Below, piece after piece: positions 9,627 through 16,731 of a DNA stretch of 64,000 bases. Position 1 is the stretch's first letter; every line of letters starts with the position of its first letter. Location of the stretch: positions 1 to 64,000 of the forward strand of contig JBBEBC010000092.1 of the NCBI GenBank assembly GCA_040882555.1, written 5' to 3'. A program made the translations under genes and the position numbers. A model generated the notes under the pieces. The model was not told the DNA's origin and searched no databases. It saw nothing but the letters and a program-made list of their open reading frames with translations. The DNA is from M30B66 sp040882555 (GTDB lineage Bacteria; Bacteroidota; Bacteroidia; M30B66).

Positions 9627-9635
9627 GCAAAGGTA
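9627..9635 (-). promoter_or_regulatory. -7 box of the ABC-F gene
   Basis: On the minus strand this is TACCTTTGC, a full match to TAnnTTTGc. Only five bases separate it from the ATG at 9621, so transcription would start at or next to the start codon. Confidence 0.6.
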
Positions 9636-9682
9636 AGCATCCTTTGTGACCTAAATCACCCGAAATTCCTGTTAAGAAAGCC

Positions 9683-9691
9683 TATTTTTGC
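9683..9691 (+). promoter_or_regulatory. -7 box of the DUF983 gene
   Basis: TATTTTTGC matches TAnnTTTGc and lies 19 bases before the ATG at 9711. With the minus-strand box at 9627-9635 it forms a divergent promoter pair. Confidence 0.55.
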
Positions 9692-9710
9692 AAAGCAAAA
9701 AATCGAATTA

Positions 9711-10094
9711 ATGGCATTTAGAAAAAGTAAGCTCTATTCTATTCTTAACGGGAAGTGTCCAAGATGCCATACTGGCGATTTATTTTATAATAAAAACCCC
9801 TATAAGCTTGAAAACTGGGATAAGATGCATGAATCATGCTTAACCTGTTCATTACATTATGAAAGAGAACCTGGATTTTTCCAAGGAGCTATGTACGTAA
9901 GCTATGCATTAGGTGTTGCATTGAGTGTGAGCGTGGTAATTTTAAATTTTCTGGTAGGATTCAATGTTATTTATTTCTTCATTAGTAACACTTTCGCTAT
10001 CATTATCATGGCCCCGCTCCTTTTTCGATGGGCTCGAGGTATTTACCTCAATATTTTTGTGAAATATGATCAATCGAAAGATTTAGGATCTTAA
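9711..10094 (+). CDS. DUF983 family membrane protein
   Basis: A 127-residue protein of the DUF983 family (PF06170). The N terminus carries two CxxC pairs (CPRCHTGDLF and CLTCSLHYERE), a probable metal knuckle, followed by the conserved EPGFFQGAMYVSYALG and two transmembrane helices at about residues 60-85 and 88-107. The role of the family is unknown; it is common in Bacteroidota and Alphaproteobacteria. It stands alone on the plus strand with its own promoter box, and its stop is one base from the stop of the convergent gene. Confidence 0.88.
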   Translation: MAFRKSKLYSILNGKCPRCHTGDLFYNKNPYKLENWDKMHESCLTCSLHYEREPGFFQGAMYVSYALGVALSVSVVILNFLVGFNVIYFFISNTFAIIIMAPLLFRWARGIYLNIFVKYDQSKDLGS

Positions 10095-10095
10095 G

Positions 10096-10740
10096 CTAAA
10101 ATCCAATTTCACCTGACTCTATAATTGTATTTCCTGCATTTTGATTCAAAGCTGCATTGAGCATTGCGTAGGCAACATCGTCGGCCTTTACAGCTTTGTA
10201 TTTCCGCAAGCTACCAATCATAAAAGGACTTAGTAATTTCAGAAAAAATTCTCCAACAATCTCACCAAATCTAACTTCTGACCTATTGCCTGTTAAAAGC
10301 GAAGGCCGAATTATAGTAAAGGAGTTGAAGTTGAGCGCCGTTATTTTATCTTCAATTTCAGCTTTACACGATAAATAAAAATTGTTGCCAGGCTTTTGTG
10401 CTCCCAATGAAGACTGAAGTACAAAGCAAGAAGTAGCTACATTTTTAGCAAGGCTAGCAAATTTCAATGGTAATTCGACATCCACTTTCCTGAAGACCTC
10501 TTTAGAACCCGCCTTTTTAATAGTTGTTCCGAGACAACAAATTATCGCATCTACTTTAGGTAAACTGCTCAGTTCGAGCATCTCATTTGTGCTTATAATT
10601 ATTTCACTAACCTTATCAGAACCTGAATTTAAAGAATGTCGCAAATAGCATATAACTTCATTAATAGAGTCTTCTTTTAAAGCTCTTTGAAGTACTTTAC
10701 TTCCCGTTAGTCCTGAAGCTCCTAATAGAATTATTCTCAT
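10096..10740 (-). CDS. NAD(P)-binding Rossmann-fold protein (atypical SDR, HTATIP2-like)
   Basis: A 214-residue protein with a nucleotide-binding loop at its N terminus (LLGASGLTGSKVLQ), the CCLGTTIKKAGS segment, a serine-rich SSLGAQ stretch and YLSCKAEIE, where the YxxxK catalytic pair of classical SDRs is seen only in part (Y-L-S-C-K). This resembles NAD(P)H-binding proteins of the HTATIP2/YwnB kind (PF13460); substrate unknown. Its start overlaps the stop of the upstream barrel-protein gene in ATGA, so the two are coupled. Confidence 0.8.
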   Translation of the reverse strand: MRIILLGASGLTGSKVLQRALKEDSINEVICYLRHSLNSGSDKVSEIIISTNEMLELSSLPKVDAIICCLGTTIKKAGSKEVFRKVDVELPLKFASLAKNVATSCFVLQSSLGAQKPGNNFYLSCKAEIEDKITALNFNSFTIIRPSLLTGNRSEVRFGEIVGEFFLKLLSPFMIGSLRKYKAVKADDVAYAMLNAALNQNAGNTIIESGEIGF

Positions 10741-11504
10741 CGCGATTTCTGTATTCTTTTCATGTAGTACTTATACCCTTTATTTTTCTTGGCGTCATAC
10801 TTATTGATTTTATAAATGGCTTGCACATTTATACCAAGCGAAAGTCTTCTTCTTGGTGTAACGCTAATGTTGTTAATTCCTTTGTTTGTGAGTTTGCTTA
10901 AACTATAACCAGCTCTGAGGGTGCCAATAAGAGCAAAAGCCTCGGTGAAACTGTAGAAAATACCAGCTCCTGCTACAAACGAAAAATTTATTGGTCTGAA
11001 ATACTCTTTTGAAGTAAATGGAACAAATGGCTCAGTATTACGCGATTCTTCTATTTGAGAACTAACATTCTGGAGAAAAGATATCTGTGGACCTGCTTCA
11101 ACTGTTAGTCCTTGATGATGAGTGGGCGATAATGTGAAAAGGACCGGAACATCAATATATGACATCTTTAATCGATACTGATAAAAAATGTCGGGGTCAA
11201 TTGACCCTTGCCCGGGGAAGATTTTGTACGACTGATTTGCTTTTGTGTAAATGCCTTCTAACCTTATTCCATAGATTTTTTTGGAATAATATCCTCCATC
11301 ATCGAAAAATATTGCTGCGCTTAATCCTGCACCAAAGCCGCCAGAAAGGATGTAAGAAGAGTCTGCACCACTATATTTAATGGTTGGTGTAAGATATTGT
11401 GAAGCATTATAATTACCATTTACACCAAACTGAAATGTCTGAGCTATTAATAAATTAAGGCTCGCAAACAGTAAAAATAAAATGGTCAATAAATTCTTCT
11501 TCAC
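10737..11504 (-). CDS. Outer-membrane beta-barrel protein (PorT-like family)
   Basis: A 255-residue protein with a signal peptide (MKKNLLTILFLLFASLNLLIAQ) and a series of amphipathic beta strands, including YRLKMSYIDVPVLFTLSP, which is typical of PF13568 barrels, and FSFVAGAGIFYSF. After the last strand there is a lysine- and tyrosine-rich tail (NKYDAKKNKGYKYYMKRIQKSR region) rather than a terminal Phe, so the extreme C terminus is probably a periplasmic extension. Function unknown. It is the first gene of a two-gene unit with the NAD(P)-binding protein. Confidence 0.72.
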   Translation of the reverse strand: MKKNLLTILFLLFASLNLLIAQTFQFGVNGNYNASQYLTPTIKYSGADSSYILSGGFGAGLSAAIFFDDGGYYSKKIYGIRLEGIYTKANQSYKIFPGQGSIDPDIFYQYRLKMSYIDVPVLFTLSPTHHQGLTVEAGPQISFLQNVSSQIEESRNTEPFVPFTSKEYFRPINFSFVAGAGIFYSFTEAFALIGTLRAGYSLSKLTNKGINNISVTPRRRLSLGINVQAIYKINKYDAKKNKGYKYYMKRIQKSR

Positions 11505-11582
11505 TCCTTTGCTAACCTACAAAAAATCTTGATTCTTTCTTTGAACGAACCAATTGACGTAAGATATTTATTAAGGTTTAAC

Positions 11583-11619
11583 AAAAAAGCGCAAGACTTT
11601 TTCAAGACTTGCGCTTTTT
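11583..11619 (-). terminator. Intrinsic terminator of groES-groEL
   Basis: Stem GCGCAAG/CTTGCGC extended by A/T pairs, with a 12-base loop, followed on the minus strand by a T run. It begins 23 bases after the groEL stop. The A and T flanks would allow function on both strands. Confidence 0.75.
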
Positions 11620-11641
11620 ATAAATTATTAAAGCTTAATGA

Positions 11642-13279
11642 TTACATCATTCCGCCCATGCCTCCCATGCCAGGGTTCATTCCACCACCAGCACTTGATT
11701 CTTCTTTAATCTCAGAAAGAACACATTCGGTAGTAAGTAACATACCCGCAATTGAAGCAGCATTCTCGAGAGCAACTCTAGCCACTTTAGTCGGGTCGAT
11801 TACTCCGGCAGCAAGAAGGTTTTCATAAACTTCTGTTCTTGCATTATAGCCAAAATCTGCTTTCCCTTCTTTTACTTTCTGAATTACGATTGATCCTTCG
11901 CCTCCAGCATTTGCAACAATCTGACGAAGTGGCTCTTCAAGAGCACGTTTAACGATGTTCATTCCGAACGTTTCATCATCATTTTCGCCTTTCATGTTAT
12001 CTAAAGATTCAATTGCTCTGATATAAGCAATTCCTCCGCCTGGTACAATCCCTTCTTCAACCGCAGCTCTTGTTGCATGTAGAGCATCATCAACGCGGTC
12101 TTTCTTTTCCTTCATTTCAACTTCGGTAGCTGCACCAACATAAAGAACTGCAACACCTCCAGCTAATTTTGCTAAACGCTCTTGAAGTTTCTCACGATCG
12201 TAATCCGATGTGGTAGATTCTATTTGAGCCTTAATCTGATTCACCCGAGCAGCAATATCTGCTTTTGCTCCAGCTCCATCAACAATAATTGTATTGTCTT
12301 TGTCAATAGTTACTTTCTCTGCGCTTCCTAAGTAAGTAAGATCCGCATTTTCAAGTTTGTAACCTCTTTCTTCAGAAATAAGTTGGCCTCCAGTTAAGAT
12401 GGCGATATCCTCAAGCATAGCCTTACGACGATCACCAAATCCTGGAGCTTTAACAGCTGCAATTCTCAGTGAGCCTCTAATTTTATTCACTACAAGTGTA
12501 GCTAAAGCCTCACTATCAACATCTTCAGCAATAATCAATAATGGTCTCCCACTTTGAACACTCTTCTCAAGAATTGGAAGAAGATCTTTCATTGTTGAGA
12601 TTTTCTTATCGTAGATTAGAATGTAAGGGTTTTCAAGTACCGCTTCCATTTTATCTGCATCAGTAACAAAATAAGGAGAAATGTATCCTCTGTCGAACTG
12701 CATACCTTCAACTACTTCTACGTGAGTTTCAGTACCTTTTGCTTCTTCAACAGTGATAACACCTTCTTTTTTAACACGATTCATTGCTTCAGCTATCAGC
12801 TTACCAATAGTGTGATCGTTATTCGCTGAAATTGTAGCTACTTGCTCAATTTTCTGATTGTCATCACCTACCGATTTACTTTGCTTCTGAAGATTAGCAA
12901 CAATAGCACTTACAGCCTTGTCAACACCTCTTTTCAAATCCATAGGATTTGCACCAGCTGCTACGTACTTTAAGCCTCCTGTAACTATAGCTTGAGCTAA
13001 AACAGTTGCTGTAGTTGTACCATCACCTGCAATATCTGCAGTTTTAGAAGCTACTTCCTTAAGCATTTGAGCACCCATATTTTCGATTGGGTTAGAAAGC
13101 TCTATTTCTTTTGCAACAGTAACTCCATCTTTAGTAATTGATGGTGCTCCAAACTTTTTATCAATGATTACATTTCGTCCTTTTGGACCAAGTGTAACTT
13201 TAACTGCATTTGCTAATGCATCAACACCACGCTTAAGTTGGTCGCGGGCATCGAGGTTAAAACTAATTTCTTTTGCCAT
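11642..13279 (-). CDS. groL: 60 kDa chaperonin GroEL
   Basis: A 545-residue chaperonin subunit that, with GroES, forms the ATP-driven folding chamber in the cytoplasm. The sequence is full length and clearly recognisable: NVIIDKKFGAPSITKDGVTVAKEI near the N terminus, the DGTTTATVLAQAI nucleotide-binding segment, the KAPGFGDRRKAML segment and the Gly-Met-rich tail (GGGMNPGMGGMGGMM). It is the second gene of the groES-groEL operon, 24 bases after groES, and is followed by an intrinsic terminator. Regulation is probably by heat stress through the promoter upstream of groES. Confidence 0.99.
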   Translation of the reverse strand: MAKEISFNLDARDQLKRGVDALANAVKVTLGPKGRNVIIDKKFGAPSITKDGVTVAKEIELSNPIENMGAQMLKEVASKTADIAGDGTTTATVLAQAIVTGGLKYVAAGANPMDLKRGVDKAVSAIVANLQKQSKSVGDDNQKIEQVATISANNDHTIGKLIAEAMNRVKKEGVITVEEAKGTETHVEVVEGMQFDRGYISPYFVTDADKMEAVLENPYILIYDKKISTMKDLLPILEKSVQSGRPLLIIAEDVDSEALATLVVNKIRGSLRIAAVKAPGFGDRRKAMLEDIAILTGGQLISEERGYKLENADLTYLGSAEKVTIDKDNTIIVDGAGAKADIAARVNQIKAQIESTTSDYDREKLQERLAKLAGGVAVLYVGAATEVEMKEKKDRVDDALHATRAAVEEGIVPGGGIAYIRAIESLDNMKGENDDETFGMNIVKRALEEPLRQIVANAGGEGSIVIQKVKEGKADFGYNARTEVYENLLAAGVIDPTKVARVALENAASIAGMLLTTECVLSEIKEESSAGGGMNPGMGGMGGMM

Positions 13280-13303
13280 GTTTTTTGTCTTTACTATGTT
13301 GAA

Positions 13304-13582
13304 TTAAAGAATTGCGAAAATATCCGACTCACGCATAATGAGGTAGTCGCGACCCTCTACAGAGATTTCTGTTCCGGCATATTTGCCATAAAGAACTTCA
13401 TCTCCAACCTTTACTGTTAATGGCTCATCTTTTTTGCCATTACCAATTGCTACAATACGACCTTTTTGAGGCTTTTCCTTTGCAGTATCTGGGATAATGA
13501 TTCCTCCTGCGGTTTTTTCTTCAGCAGCCGCGGCTTCTACAAGAACTCTGTCCTGAAGTGGACGAATGGATACATTTGACAT
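13304..13582 (-). CDS. groS: 10 kDa co-chaperonin GroES
   Basis: A 92-residue lid of the GroEL chamber. It shows IRPLQDRVLVEA at the N terminus, the mobile-loop region EEKTAGGIIIPDTAKEKPQ, and GDEVLYGKYAGTEI. Length and motifs are standard. It is the first gene of the groES-groEL operon. The 179-base region upstream carries a near-consensus sigma-54 promoter and TGACA half-sites, rather than an obvious TAnnTTTG box or a CIRCE element, and next to it lies an operon encoding a sigma-54 activator. Confidence 0.99.
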   Translation of the reverse strand: MSNVSIRPLQDRVLVEAAAAEEKTAGGIIIPDTAKEKPQKGRIVAIGNGKKDEPLTVKVGDEVLYGKYAGTEISVEGRDYLIMRESDIFAIL

Positions 13583-13634
13583 GTTTTTAATACTTTAATT
13601 TGATTATACAATTTTTAAATGCGAGTGGCTATGA

Positions 13635-13649
13635 GCGAATGATGTGCCA
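13635..13649 (-). promoter_or_regulatory. Candidate sigma-54 (-24/-12) promoter of groES-groEL
   Basis: On the minus strand TGGCACATCATTCGC matches the sigma-54 consensus TGGCACRNNNNTTGC at all fixed positions but one (TTGC reads TCGC), with exact GG-GC spacing. The expected transcription start lies about 42 bases before the groES ATG. The match is seen in the sequence; use by RpoN is inferred. Confidence 0.5.
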
Positions 13650-13670
13650 CGGAAAAATCAGTCTGGCTTT

Positions 13671-13686
13671 CGTCACTTTTTGTCAG
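13671..13686 (-). promoter_or_regulatory. Candidate activator site upstream of groES
   Basis: On the minus strand CTGACAAAAAGTGACG contains two TGAC(A/G) half-sites. It lies 22 bases upstream of the -24 box. Similar TGACA/TGTCA half-sites lie before miaB at 18229-18251. Role inferred. Confidence 0.3.
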
Positions 13687-13700
13687 GATGAGCCTGAAAC

Positions 13701-13742
13701 AAAAAAAAACGTGTCAGGTCTGGTGACAGACTGACACGTTTT
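13701..13742 (-). terminator. Intrinsic terminator of the miaB-secG operon
   Basis: A 12-base perfect stem (AAAACGTGTCAG/CTGACACGTTTT) with a 13-base loop, followed on the minus strand by nine T. It starts 20 bases after the secG stop and separates this operon from groES. Confidence 0.8.
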
Positions 13743-13761
13743 ATAGTTTATTTAAAATCGC

Positions 13762-14085
13762 TTATTCTGCAGGTAAAGCAGGAGCTTCAACTGGAGCAGG
13801 AGCAGATTCAGGAACAGATTCTGCTTTCTCCTGACTGATACTGCTTCTTGTTGTATCTGTTCCCGTCTTGCTAACTATTGAAGAAGCTAAACAAAGAACT
13901 ACCAAAACAGTGACGAGTGTCCAAGTGGACTTTTCAAGAAAATCAGTTGTTTTGCGAACCCCCATTACCTGGTTGCTCGAAGCAAAAGTTGAAGATAAAC
14001 CTCCTCCTTTAGAATTTTGCACAAGCACTACTAAAATTAATAGTACAGAGGCGAGAATTATAAGTATCGATAAAATACCACTCAT
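13762..14085 (-). CDS. secG: Preprotein translocase subunit SecG
   Basis: A 107-residue inner-membrane subunit of the SecYEG channel. It has two transmembrane helices (about residues 2-23 and 55-72) flanking the conserved cytoplasmic loop VQNSKGGGLSSTFASSNQVMGVRKTTDFLEKSTW, and a Ser/Glu/Pro/Ala-rich tail. The start overlaps the stop of the upstream TPR-like gene by four bases (ATGA). It is the last gene of the miaB - activator - lptE - TPR - secG operon and is followed by a strong terminator. Confidence 0.93.
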   Translation of the reverse strand: MSGILSILIILASVLLILVVLVQNSKGGGLSSTFASSNQVMGVRKTTDFLEKSTWTLVTVLVVLCLASSIVSKTGTDTTRSSISQEKAESVPESAPAPVEAPALPAE

Positions 14086-14978
14086 GATAAGTCAGGGTTT
14101 TCCAATTTTTTTATAAGGCCGGCAAAGTAACTGCTTTTATCCGGATTTAACAAACTTAATTTTTGGTAGATTCTTTTGGCTTTTTCAGCATTGCCTTGCA
14201 TTACATATATTTTTGCCAGTGTTTCTGATACAATTTCTTCAGAATCAAGAACACTTTTCTTCGCCATTGTCAATGGAGAGTAAAACTCCGTTTTCTTTGG
14301 AGTTGAGATCCTCGGTTCTGTTTTAATAAATGTTTCAATTATTTCTTCCTTGCTTTTGGAAGGTATTTGCTCTTCGATTTTATCCGCAGGCCCATTTGTA
14401 TCTTTTATTTTTTGAAGCCAATCTAAAAAGGACTTAGGAGTCGTTTCTGCTGATTGAATTTGTATTAAATCATTGTTTTGACTAACAACCGACTGCCTTG
14501 AATCGGTTTCAATAACTTGAGCTTGATCTTCTTCAATACTTGATAAAGCCTGATTTATTGGTATAATTTCATCCTCATCTCTTTCTTCCTCCCTTAGCAC
14601 CTCGGGATAGTTTATAATCTCACTCAATAAATCATCATCTTTTGGTAATTCAGAAGTTGTAGTTTTTACTTCATTCAAGGCTATCTCAGGAACTTCATTT
14701 TGTAGAACCTTATCCTCCGTGATAGGAACCATTTTGGCCTCATTGATTTTACCTTCTAAAATAGTGTAGAGCCTTTTCCTATTTGATGTGTGCAGAGCTG
14801 CCGCTTTTAAGGCATCTGAATAGCCAATCTGTTGTCCTTGTTTTTGTGAAAGACAGAATAAAAGCCTAGCGGCTTGAAAGAATGGATACCTATCTATTAT
14901 TTCTTTCAAGCCAACAGATTGAATTGGATTAATCTTTTCCGGGCTCTGACATAAGTCCAAAAATTCTGACTTATTCAT
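14082..14978 (-). CDS. Conserved Bacteroidota protein with C-terminal TPR-like repeat
   Basis: A 298-residue protein without signal peptide or membrane helix. Residues 1-75 form a helical conserved part (IIDRYPFFQAARLLFCLSQKQ, then AALHTSNRKRLYTIL). The middle (about 80-225) is acidic, Glu/Ser/Thr-rich and probably disordered. The last 50 residues (TLAKIYVMQGNAEKAKRIYQKLSLLNP) look like one tetratricopeptide unit. I know no function; proteins of this layout sit between lptE and secG in related genomes, from memory. It lies one base after lptE and overlaps secG, so it is cotranscribed with envelope biogenesis genes, which hints at an envelope-linked adaptor role. Confidence 0.7.
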   Translation of the reverse strand: MNKSEFLDLCQSPEKINPIQSVGLKEIIDRYPFFQAARLLFCLSQKQGQQIGYSDALKAAALHTSNRKRLYTILEGKINEAKMVPITEDKVLQNEVPEIALNEVKTTTSELPKDDDLLSEIINYPEVLREEERDEDEIIPINQALSSIEEDQAQVIETDSRQSVVSQNNDLIQIQSAETTPKSFLDWLQKIKDTNGPADKIEEQIPSKSKEEIIETFIKTEPRISTPKKTEFYSPLTMAKKSVLDSEEIVSETLAKIYVMQGNAEKAKRIYQKLSLLNPDKSSYFAGLIKKLENPDLS

Positions 14979-14979
14979 A

Positions 14980-15474
14980 TTACCAGTTAATTAAAGCCTT
15001 ATTAAAAATATCTTGGATAAGCTGCTGGTTTATTTCACGAATTAAATCCGCTTCAATTGAAACTAGATTTTGTGAAGCTGGGAAGTCAGCGAATCTTGAA
15101 AAGCTGCTTTCGAAATCTTTAGTTTCATCAAGTGTATTGGTGAAACTAACGTTAGCGGTTATTGTCAATCTGTTGGATGATGCTGTTTGATTTCCAATAC
15201 CAACAGGGGTAACCCGATAATCTGTTATTGCACCTTGTAGGTGGAGATCTCCGCTTCTTTGAACCACAGCCAAAGGACTTTGTGATTGAAAAAAGTTTCG
15301 CAAATCCTCGGTAAAAGATTGACTTAATGTAGGTTGAACCAATGCTGCTTGATTAGGGAAGAAATTAATAGAAATAGTTTTCGCCTCTCCATAATTGCCT
15401 CCTGAAAGAGAAACTCTGCATGCACCAAAAGAAGCAAGTATTATTAAAGAAATGATGACTAATGACCTAGACAT
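14980..15474 (-). CDS. lptE: LPS assembly lipoprotein LptE family
   Basis: A 164-residue lipoprotein with a signal peptide ending in a lipobox (ASFGAC, Cys about residue 19) and a short alpha/beta domain with SINFFPNQA, LSQSFTEDLRNFFQSQSPL and AITDYRVTPVGI, the pattern of the Bacteroidota LptE family. LptE plugs the LptD barrel that places lipopolysaccharide in the outer leaflet. It follows the sigma-54 activator gene by three bases and precedes the TPR-like gene by five. Sequence similarity to the enterobacterial LptE is low, so the name rests on the Bacteroidota family. Confidence 0.85.
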   Translation of the reverse strand: MSRSLVIISLIILASFGACRVSLSGGNYGEAKTISINFFPNQAALVQPTLSQSFTEDLRNFFQSQSPLAVVQRSGDLHLQGAITDYRVTPVGIGNQTASSNRLTITANVSFTNTLDETKDFESSFSRFADFPASQNLVSIEADLIREINQQLIQDIFNKALINW

Positions 15475-15477
15475 GTG

Positions 15478-16722
15478 CTAAAGGTTGATATCGTATTCCT
15501 TGATTTTCCTGTAGAGTGTTCTTTCAGAAATTCCTAATTCTAATGCAGCTTGTTTTCTTCTTCCTCTGTACTTTTCCAATGCCTTTATAATCAACTCCTT
15601 TTCTCTTTCCTCCAAAGAAAGACTTTCTTCTTCTAGCTCTTCATGCTCCGTTACCGGAGGATAATAAGGCTCCGATTGTTGGTTTTGGACCACAGGTTGA
15701 GCACTTGGAGCTATTTGCTGAGATCCTGGTTGATTAATGTCTTGATATAATTTGGAAATTAATTGAGCATTATCCTCTCTGATGTCGTTGTTTGCCCCAC
15801 CATGTTGTAACAGGTCAAGAATAAGCTTCTTCATTTCAACCATGTCCTTTTTCATATCAAAAAGAACTTTGTACAAAATCTCCCTTTCAGAAATATCGGC
15901 TTTATTCTCTGAAGTAAATTTTGTGGGTATTAGGCTGTTGTTTTGCCCAGGTAAGTAGCGAGATATAACTTCAGCCGATATATTTCTTTCGTTTTCAATG
16001 ATTGAAATTTGCTCAGTAACGTTTTTTAACTGCCTGATATTTCCAGGCCACCGATAATTCAACATTAGCTGGTTCGATTGCTCATCCAGCCTTATGGGAG
16101 GCATATTGTATTTGGCTGCAAAATCTGAAGCAAACTTTCTGAATAACAATAAAATATCTAGACCCCTTTCTCTCAATGGTGGTATTTTAATAGGAACTGT
16201 GTTTAGCCGGTAGTAAAGATCCTCCCTGAATTTACCCTTTTCTATGGCATCAGGAATATTCACATTAGTTGCTGCTACAATTCTAACATCCGTTTTTAAA
16301 ACTTTAGAGGAGCCCACCTTGATAAACTCTCCTGTCTCAAGAACTCTCAAAAGTCTTACCTGAGTTTGCAAAGGAAGTTCTGCAACTTCATCCAAAAAAA
16401 TGGTACCTCCTCCTGCAACTTCAAAATACCCTTTTCTTGCTTCATTTGCCCCGGTAAAAGAGCCTTTTTCGTGACCAAACAACTCCGAATCTATTGTCCC
16501 TTCGGGAATTGCCCCACAATTTACCGCAATAAAAGCTCCATGTTTCCTGGTAGAAAAACTATGAATGACTTTAGAAAAGACTTCCTTTCCTGTTCCACTT
16601 TCACCTGTAATTAAAACAGATAAATCTGTTGAAGCCACTCTCCATGCTGTATCTATAGCCCTGTTGAGCAGTGGTGCGCTTCCAATTATACTAAATCTGT
16701 TTTTTACATCTTGTAACTCCAT
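15478..16722 (-). CDS. Sigma-54-dependent transcriptional activator, Fis-type
   Basis: A 414-residue enhancer-binding protein that lacks any N-terminal sensor or receiver domain: the AAA+ domain starts almost at residue 10. Walker A is GESGTGKE (residues 40-47), the sigma-54 contact loop reads GSFTGA (87-92, usual GAFTGA), Walker B is GGTIFLDEV, and the R-finger region is FREDLYYRLN. A Gln/Glu-rich linker (about 265-370) leads to a Fis-type helix-turn-helix (GRRKQAALELGISERTLYRKIKEY) at the C terminus. It lies between miaB and lptE. Absence of a sensor domain means control by abundance or by a partner protein. A sigma-54-like promoter lies before groES, just beyond this operon. Confidence 0.95.
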   Translation of the reverse strand: MELQDVKNRFSIIGSAPLLNRAIDTAWRVASTDLSVLITGESGTGKEVFSKVIHSFSTRKHGAFIAVNCGAIPEGTIDSELFGHEKGSFTGANEARKGYFEVAGGGTIFLDEVAELPLQTQVRLLRVLETGEFIKVGSSKVLKTDVRIVAATNVNIPDAIEKGKFREDLYYRLNTVPIKIPPLRERGLDILLLFRKFASDFAAKYNMPPIRLDEQSNQLMLNYRWPGNIRQLKNVTEQISIIENERNISAEVISRYLPGQNNSLIPTKFTSENKADISEREILYKVLFDMKKDMVEMKKLILDLLQHGGANNDIREDNAQLISKLYQDINQPGSQQIAPSAQPVVQNQQSEPYYPPVTEHEELEEESLSLEEREKELIIKALEKYRGRRKQAALELGISERTLYRKIKEYDINL

Positions 16723-16731
16723 CGCACAGCA

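Noticed and set aside
11529..11828. Plus-strand ORF of 99 codons over the groEL 3' end
   Set aside because: It runs antisense to groEL and through its terminator, and has no recognisable domain.
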